A stretch of DNA of 64,000 nt from Mixophyes australis. Its lineage: Eukaryota; Chordata; Amphibia; Anura; Limnodynastidae. Position numbers and translations under genes: made by a program. Of the stretch, positions 57,494-64,000 are shown piece after piece. Positions within the stretch are counted from its first letter, which is position 1; each line of letters starts with the position of its first letter. The notes beneath the pieces were generated by a model. That model had not been told where the DNA came from and did no database searches. It saw nothing but the letters and a program-made list of their open reading frames with translations. The stretch covers positions 279,578,960 to 279,642,959 of the forward strand of contig JAVHZZ010000002.1 in assembly GCA_036250195.1 (NCBI GenBank), written 5' to 3'.

Positions 57494-57712
57494 TTACATC
57501 TTTATCTTGGTTGTACTGGACTGCTTCATCCCTTCCTTTGGGAACTTTTTCAACACTGGGCTGTGATCTGCTCTCTTGTTCCTAGCGCTCACACCCATTT
57601 TACTTCCAGGGATCACCTCACTGTGATTTCCCCTTTTTGAGACACGGTTCCATCTTCCGCTCTCCTCTGGCGGGGTGCGCTTCCCCTTATCAAATCGACA
57701 CTTAGACGGCAT
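57494..57712 (-). CDS. Small basic hypothetical ORF of the compact LTR element
   Basis: 72 codons, Lys/Arg-rich, the first ATG frame of note after the putative primer site on the minus strand. It starts Met-Pro-Ser-Lys-Cys. The composition suits a nucleic-acid-binding protein, but no known domain is seen. It ends 40 bp before the next ORF. Confidence 0.35.
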   Translation of the reverse strand: MPSKCRFDKGKRTPPEESGRWNRVSKRGNHSEVIPGSKMGVSARNKRADHSPVLKKFPKEGMKQSSTTKIKM

Positions 57713-58829
57713 CTTCCCTCACCTAAAGCCCACAACGCTTTTCGTGACACTTTCAACCTTAAAGCGTTTAGGAGTAAGTTCAGGATAATGTGGTAACTGG
57801 TTTCTAGTGCTAACTGCTTTGCAGAGCCCTGGAATGTATCACGATTCAGTTCCCCTGCAGCTCTACTCAGGACCTGGGACTGAGTAACCCCACTGCTGCC
57901 ACCAAAAATGTGAAGATACCGGGTTTATCTGGCCCAATGCTACCCACTTCACGCTGGCTGGCCACCCACGGGTGCCTTCCTATGCCAGGGAAGTCTACTC
58001 AGTACCTTCTAGGATTCGTATAGTCACTCAGGCAAATGCAGTTATAAAAATACAACAGTCTATTTATTGTCATACAAACAACACTAGAATATTATGTACA
58101 CACAGTAAATAAATGCCAGGCAGGTTTATCACATCATCTGTCCCTTACCCCACTAGCTTAAGGAGTTATAGTCAACTGGCTCTCCAGACTTCATGACCCA
58201 TGGATCTCTCTCAGCTGCATATATAGACTAGTAGAGAACGACAACTCAAAAACTAGATCTTGCAGTCTTCATGAATGAAATCCCAGAATGAACACCCCCT
58301 CACCTCTCAAGTGGCTCCTTATATCTCGGGTTTAATTTCCACAGTCTTTCCCCTCCCTGAGCAAACCCCTGGGTCTATTCTTCTTAACCATTGGTCAGTG
58401 CTGGACTGGAGGGGGGTGGGGAGGGAAGTGAAGATGAGCTGTCCTTCCACAGAACCTCCCCTGTTAGATGGTCTGTCTGGACTAGCCTGGTGAGAACAAT
58501 GGACACTAATTAGTTCTCCCACTCCAGCATCTTACAACCAGATCTCTGCCCATAATCCCCCTGGCTTCACTTTAAAGACAATGAATAACCTTACTGCAAG
58601 TCATCAATATACAATACACAATATACATATTTACACTGAGCTACAATGTTCCCTTAGCCACATGTAATTGGACAATGCAGTTGTAGTCTGGTGAGCTGGG
58701 GAACAAAAGCAAGAGCTATAAAAAGTACTTGCTATAATCCACATTATGTGAGAAATGAGAAACAGAATGGTTACAGGGTTATGACACTTGCTTTGTCACA
58801 AATAGGCTTAAGGCAGCTAAGCTAACAGT

Positions 58830-61480
58830 GCTGTCAATGAACTCTACAGTGGCACGACTTTGTTGTCATCATCTTCAGCCTCATGCTCACCCTCATCACA
58901 AAATATTAATTCATCCCCACAGGAATCCACCAGTACAGAAGTCTCTTTAACATAAATGTAAAAAGCAAAAATGTAAAAAAAAAAAGCTTTTACCTTGTTA
59001 AAGAAAAAAAGCACATCTTTAATAAAGGTGAAAGTTTACTGTAGAAAAACTTGAAATTGCCAACATGCCAATATACCCAAAATATTAACAAGCATTTCAG
59101 CATCAGCTAGCTTCCTTCTCTCAGCTAGATCCCAACACCTACAAACTACACTGTCATCCTCCTCACACTCATCCTTACCCTCATCAGTGTGTACATCATC
59201 CTCACACAAAACTAATTTATCCCCGCTAGAATCCACCATAACAGAAGTCTCTGTTCTTTGATGTAATTGCTGGTAAAGGCCTTCCTTGTGGAATTTGTAG
59301 TTCACTTTGATGAACATCATTTTTTCCTCAATTTTAGGAAGTAGCCTCCTACACTGATCGCTGACAAGGTGCTGAAAACTCTTTCCGAGTACACACTGGA
59401 GGGTGGGCAGCTTAGGTATTGCAAAGCGAGTTTGTACATGGGTCTCCAAATTGCCTTTATTTCCTCCCAGTATGTAAAGGGACTGTCTAACATGTCTATT
59501 TGTAAGCTTTCATTAAAATAATCTTCCACCATTCTTAGGATGTTGATTATAGGATCAGGTGAAGTTACAGCAGAGGTGCCACAGATTTTGGGCAATTCTT
59601 TTAGACCAGATTAAATGTCAAAATGTTGTGCTGAGTCATCTGCGTCACCACTGGGTCTATTGGAAAAGCTTAGTGTTTCCTAGCAGCAGTAGCGTGAGAA
59701 ACTGAAGGAGGGGATGCCGTTGTGTCACGTACCAATTCAGCTGTCAACATGCTCAACAGGAGCTCATTACATCTCTTGTGATCTGGGGCAGTTGGAAAGA
59801 AAAAGAAGACATAGCTCTTAAACCTAGGATCAAGCATAGTCGCCAAAATGTAGTGATCCGATTTCAAAATGTTGATAACTCTTACATCCTGGCAAAGTGA
59901 ATAAAGTACTTGATCTACAAGTCCGACATACTTAGCGTAATTGTTTTGTTTCATCTCTTCCTTCAATTTCTCAAGCTGCTTTTCCAAAATTCTAATCAAG
60001 GAAATCACTTTGCTCAAGCTAGCAGTGTCTGAACTCACTTCACAGATGACTACTTTGAATCGTTTCAGCACCTTGTACAACACGGAAAGTATTCCCCACT
60101 GCGCTGGACTAAATTACATTCCCCCTCCTTTCCCAATGTCATGGCTTGTGGAGTAAGCATAGATGGCTTTTCACTGTTCCTCCATCCTCACAAGCATATA
60201 AAGTGAGGAATTCCACCAAGTTATCACCTCTTACTTCAGTTGGTGGCAGGGCAAAATAAACTGTTCTTGCAGCTGCTGCAATTTCCTAAATGCTGTTGCA
60301 GAATGCCGAAAAAGTCCCAAACTTTTTCAAGCCACAAGCAACATCTCCTGCACGTTCCTGTCATTTTTCAAAAAGCTCTGTATCACCAAGTAGACTGTGT
60401 GAACAAAACGGGGAATGTGATGGATTTCACCCAGCTGTAATGCTCTCACAATACTGGCGGCATTATCAGAAATGACATACCCACAGGAGAGTACAAATGG
60501 GATAAGCCATGATGCAATGACATCCCTTAGTTTTCAAACAGGTTGTCAGTGATATGCCTCTTAGTGAAGCTGGTGATACACAGAGTAGCCTGCCTCTGAA
60601 AAATCTGGCATTGTGGGGCACATGCTGCTGCTGTTCCTGCTGCTGAATGTGATTCACCAACACAGTAGGCTGTCACAGTCATATATTCTTTAGTTTGCCC
60701 AGTTACGCTTGTCCACATATCTGTGGTTAAGTGTATAGTGGGTAGAATGGCATTTTGTAGCCCAATAATCACATTTTATCAAACCTTCTGGTAGAGCTGA
60801 GGCTTTTCTAGTAAGATGATGTTGTGATGAAATTTGGTAACAGGGACACAGGACCTCAATTAACTGTATAATGCCAGCTGCATTTATTGTGGATATTGGA
60901 TGCAGATCTAATACTAGCATAGTCACCATGGCGTCTGTGATCCGCTTGCAACTGGGTGATAGCTTTCATACTTGCTTCCTCTTGCAAAGGATAGTTTAAC
61001 AGTCAATTGTTGTAAACTACTAGTAGTCTTCTTCTTGGTGTACTTCTAGGTTGAAGATCCACCAGCAGCAGCAGAAGATGGGAATAACGCTTAAGAATTA
61101 TTTAGAGAAATCCTGGGTAGGGGGGAAGTCATGTAGCCTTAGCAACTTGAACAACTTGGATGCAGGACTAACTCTGATCACTAGTGAAGATATTGATGAG
61201 GAAGGTGTTTTTGGTGTGCTTTACAAACGCTACAAATGGCTAGACAACTGTTGTCATGATTGGGTAAAAATAATTGCACACATAAGAGGTGGATTTTTTG
61301 GTCTTATGCCCAGGCATGACAATGGCCTTCTTCTTATCACTGGCAAGAACTGCTTCCACTGGTGCAGTACTTACACAAACAAAATCATCCTCATCAACAT
61401 CCTCATTAGTCAGCTACACAAATATCCCCCTCATCCTGTTGCAAATACAAAGTGGTATCCTACATTTGTGTATCACCATC
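58830..61480 (-). pseudogene. hAT-2 transposase, locus B, degenerate
   Basis: Minus-strand fragments match the hAT-1 transposase along most of its core: 60690-60929 (about residues 400-485), 60527-60772 (including Asp-Met-Trp-Thr-Ser), 59670-60083 (688-826), 59317-59595 (848-935, with Ser-Glu-Arg-Val-Phe-Ser) and 59036-59449 (C-terminus). Several frameshifts and stops. The acidic C-terminal coding segment occurs twice (about 58855-58950 and 59140-59260), as in locus A. N-terminal parts up to 61480 are barely readable. Confidence 0.85.
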
Positions 61481-61484
61481 CACA

Positions 61485-61800
61485 CTAAGAGGCATACCGC
61501 TGACAATCTGTTTGAAAGCTAAGGGATGTCATTGCTACATGGATTATCCGGCTTGGACTCTCCTGAGGATATGTCATTTCTGATAATGCCACTAATATTG
61601 TGAGATCATTACAGCGAGGGTCGAATTCCATCACATTCCCTGTTTTGCTCACACAATCAACTTGGTGATACAGAGCTTTTTTTAAAAAAAAATAACAGTG
61701 ATATGCAGGAGATGCTGTCTTTCGGCATTCTGCTACAGTATGTAGGAGATTGCAGCAGCTGCAAGAAGAATAGAATTTGAGGGGGAATGTACTTTAGTCC
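61485..61800 (+). pseudogene. Inverted hAT-2 transposase fragment
   Basis: Plus-strand copy of the segment around the second catalytic Asp, matching 60390-60560 in reverse. Frameshifted. Abuts the sushi-like LTR. Confidence 0.7.
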
Positions 61801-61817
61801 GGCGCAGTGAAGAATAC

Positions 61818-63142
61818 TGCCACTCACCGGAGTGTGCCTCCACTCTGGTACGTGGTTCTCCATCTTTCCCGCTCACACCTGTGTAAAACCGCGGCCGTCC
61901 GCCATCCTGTTGCACTGGGCATGCGCAGGTCCCTTTAACAACTACACCTGACCACTAATGTGATTGATGGATCAATCACCCCTCCCTACTTAAGGCACCT
62001 GCAGCCTTAGGTAGTGGCCTGATCTTGAAGTCTCATTCCCAGTGAACTTCTATAGGTGTGTGCAGTTTTCAAACTGCTTCCAGCTCTACTCCTGTGTGCA
62101 GTTTCCAAACTGCTTCCAACTCTACTCCTGTGTGCAGTTTCCAAACTGCTTCCAGCTCTACTCCTGTGTGCAGTTTCCAAACTGCTTCCAGCTCTACTCC
62201 TGTGTACAGTTTCCTAACTGCTTCCAGCTCTACTCGTGCTTCAGCTTCCACGCTGCTCCCTGCTCAACTCAGTGGCGGTTCCCATACCGCTACAACGCTT
62301 CACTTCTCATCTTATTCCGGATCTACGCAACTGGGTACGCTCTACTGACTATTGACTATTGCCTATTGCTCGCATACCAGTTGTATCCATTGTTGTTTGC
62401 TGCACAGGGTACAAGTACCCATATAGACTGTGTTACTGCATTGCTTCATTTAGGACAAGCTTTCACTCAAGCTACGATATCTCCTCACGCTACTACTTAG
62501 CGTTATTGTGCATATCTGCTGTGACCAGCTTCCCCTCACTGCAAGGCATCTACTCCATACAGACTATTCATTGTGCCTTCCATCTCTGCCTCACAAGACA
62601 TTGCTCTACTCGCGCTGTTTCCATACAGCCACAGTTTGCCTTTCAACTTCACTCTCCTGCACCTGGACAAGTCCTCATTCCTTCTCACAGCAGTGGTACA
62701 ACTTGCTGCACGCAGACCACTGACTTACCTGCTACCTACCCGCACCTGGACCAGACTCCTCACCATAGCGGTGGTACAACTTGCTGAACGCAGACCACCG
62801 ACTACCCTGCTTCCTACCTGCACCAGTACTATTCTTCCCATCACTGCAGTGGTACAACTTGCTGTACGCAGACCACTGACTCCGCCTCTACCTACCATCA
62901 CCTATCCACGTCCACTCCTCATGTCTACATTATCTTCAGCCTCCAGTTTACTGCTCCAAGTCGCTGACTTTCCTCTAACCATAGCTGCAAGTCGCTGACT
63001 TCCTCAGACTATCTCTACTCTCCTGCTGTTGTGTCGCTCCAATCATTCACCTGCCTGCTTTGAGGTGCATGCCATAACCCCGCCTCTCTAGCAGAGTTCC
63101 ATCTGGTGAAACTCGGGTAAGCAACTCCTAGTGCCCGTGACA
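61818..63142 (+). repeat. 5' LTR of a sushi-like Ty3/gypsy element
   Basis: 1325 bp, TGCCACTCACCGG to CCCGTGACA, matching the solo LTR at 10851-12387 at both ends. The inside has five copies of a ~36-bp unit with CAGTTTCCAAACTGCTTCCA (62057-62230) and several GGTACAACTTGCT units (62690-62860). The start is TGCC instead of TGTC. Confidence 0.88.
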
Positions 63143-63155
63143 GTAAGATTAGGCC

Positions 63156-64000
63156 ATGATAGACCCAGGATTGGAACCAACAGCTAAGGAGATGCTGCAG
63201 CATCTGATCACTCGGGTAGAACAACAGGATGTTCGGCAGCAACATCTGTTCCAGTGTTTCCAGACTCGAGGAGTTCCTCTGCAAACTGTTTCAGCGACTG
63301 TTGAACTTCAAGTGCCTTCTCCTTCCCCAGTGCCATCCTAGGTGTCTACTGCTTCCACGCTACACCTGCCTACTCCCTCAAAATATGATGGAGATCCAAA
63401 GACGTGTAGAGGTTTTTTGAATCAGTGCTCTCTCCATTTCGAGCTTCAACCTCACCATTTTGCCACTCACCGTGCCAAGATTGCCTACCTCATTTCTCTG
63501 TTTTTTCCGGACAGGCTCTTGCGTGGGCCTCCCCTCTGTGGGAGAGAAATGACCCCCTATTGGAGGATAGTGCACTCTTCATTTCCACGTTCCGCAAAAT
63601 TTTCGATGAACCTGGCCGCGTTGTCTCTGCGGCTTCCAGCATTCTCCGACTACGCCAAGGATCACACTCTGTGGCCCAGTACATCATTCAGTTTCAGATA
63701 CTCGCCTCTGAACTACAGTTGAACACCGAGGCCCTGATAGCTGCCTTCTGGCAGGGTCTGACGGATAAGTTCAAAGACGCACTGACCACACAAGAGTTAC
63801 CCTCCTCCTTGGACGATCTAATTTCCCTATGTCATAGGGTAGACATGAGATTCCGTGAGAGGGAGTCTGAAAGAACAAGCACCTCTAAGGGGTTCACTCG
63901 CCCATCACCTCAAGTTCGTCACCTTCCCCCTCCAGTGGAACCCATGGAGGTAGGACGTTCTAAGTTAACATCTAGAGAGAGGGATCGACGAATACAAAAT
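63156..64000 (+). pseudogene. gag: Sushi-like Ty3/gypsy gag, 5' part, broken
   Basis: The ATG is at 63156, 13 bp after the LTR. The first 61 codons end at an in-frame TAG (63339-63341); the same frame continues with a Lys-Tyr-Asp-Gly-Asp block and Cys-Arg-Gly-Phe-Leu. A single-base shift near 63500 moves the rest to another frame, which stays open to the window edge and contains Ala-Trp-Ala-Ser-Pro-Leu-Trp-Glu, Phe-Trp-Gln-Gly-Leu and Met-Arg-Phe-Arg-Glu. These blocks are typical of the Gag of sushi-ichi-type elements, the family that gave rise to mammalian PEG10 and RTL1. The zinc knuckle and pol lie beyond the window. Confidence 0.85.

Larger units (their letters stand above)
56243..58800 (-). 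mobile_element. Compact non-autonomous LTR retrotransposon
   Basis: 2558 bp between TGTGAAGATACC and TTTGTCACA, with a perfect 5-bp duplication AATAG (56238-56242 and 58801-58805). The right LTR spans 57909-58800 (892 bp). The left LTR begins at 56243 and matches it up to about 57095, missing its last ~30 bp. Read on the minus strand, the sequence after the right LTR is TTTTTGGTGGCAGCAGTGG, a likely primer site. The internal region is only about 0.8 kb, so no enzyme gene fits. Confidence 0.88.
55452..61817 (-). mobile_element. hAT-2 element, locus B
   Basis: Begins TAGAGATTTTCACTGACCCCC, the family-2 left terminus. Then come noncoding DNA like 22966-23170 in reverse, two stem-loops (about 55942-56008 and 56139-56201), an inserted LTR element, and transposase remnants on the minus strand. 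The right side is rearranged and cut by a sushi-like LTR at 61818, so no target duplication can be checked. Confidence 0.75.

Noticed and set aside
62042..62998. Open frames of 140-150 codons in the sushi-like LTR
   Set aside because: They come from the 36-bp and GGTACAACTTGCT tandem repeats in the LTR, and different frames are open over the same repeats.

Overview
The window is about 64 kb of vertebrate chromosomal DNA made almost wholly of nested transposable elements. No intact host gene is visible. The mix of large BED-finger hAT transposons, a Tc1/mariner copy, L1-like LINEs, Ty3/gypsy elements of the sushi-like kind, a class I endogenous retrovirus, palindromic MITEs and long (AT)n tracts suggests an amphibian, most likely a frog. 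That is inferred from element content only; no diagnostic single-copy gene is present.

Left part (1-23.4 kb). A complete endogenous retrovirus lies at 132-9991 with open gag, pol and env. Its 3' LTR abuts a decayed hAT transposon (family 2). That hAT locus is split by a solo sushi-like LTR (10851-12387, 5-bp target duplication) and by a near-perfect palindromic MITE (13031-13219). It carries an intronless, truncated but open copy of the SUMO ligase gene NSMCE2 (14195-14785). An 8-kb hAT of a second family (hAT-1 copy A, 14935-22957) is inserted into it with a perfect 8-bp target duplication.

Middle (23.4-42 kb). Mostly unrecognised AT-rich DNA up to 31.6 kb, with an LTR-like block and a family-2 hAT derivative. 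Then comes hAT-1 copy B (31788-40764), which has an uninterrupted 1002-codon transposase, followed by a broken Tc1 element. Both hAT-1 copies hold long tandem arrays. These arrays, and the DNA between them and the transposase stop, contain decayed pieces of a second transposase gene.

Right part (42-64 kb). It contains a 5'-truncated L1; an old Ty3/gypsy element cut into pieces by several later insertions, three of which keep visible target duplications; a second L1 fragment; and a family-2 hAT (from 55452) with a compact LTR element inside it. A sushi-like 5' LTR with the start of a broken gag runs off the window edge.

How the parts work together: the retrovirus has the layout of a simple gammaretrovirus-like provirus, with Pol reached by reading through an in-frame UAG. 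hAT-1 copy B looks able to encode its own transposase and could mobilise both copies. All other coding traces are fragments. Family names hAT-1 and hAT-2 are labels used only in this annotation.
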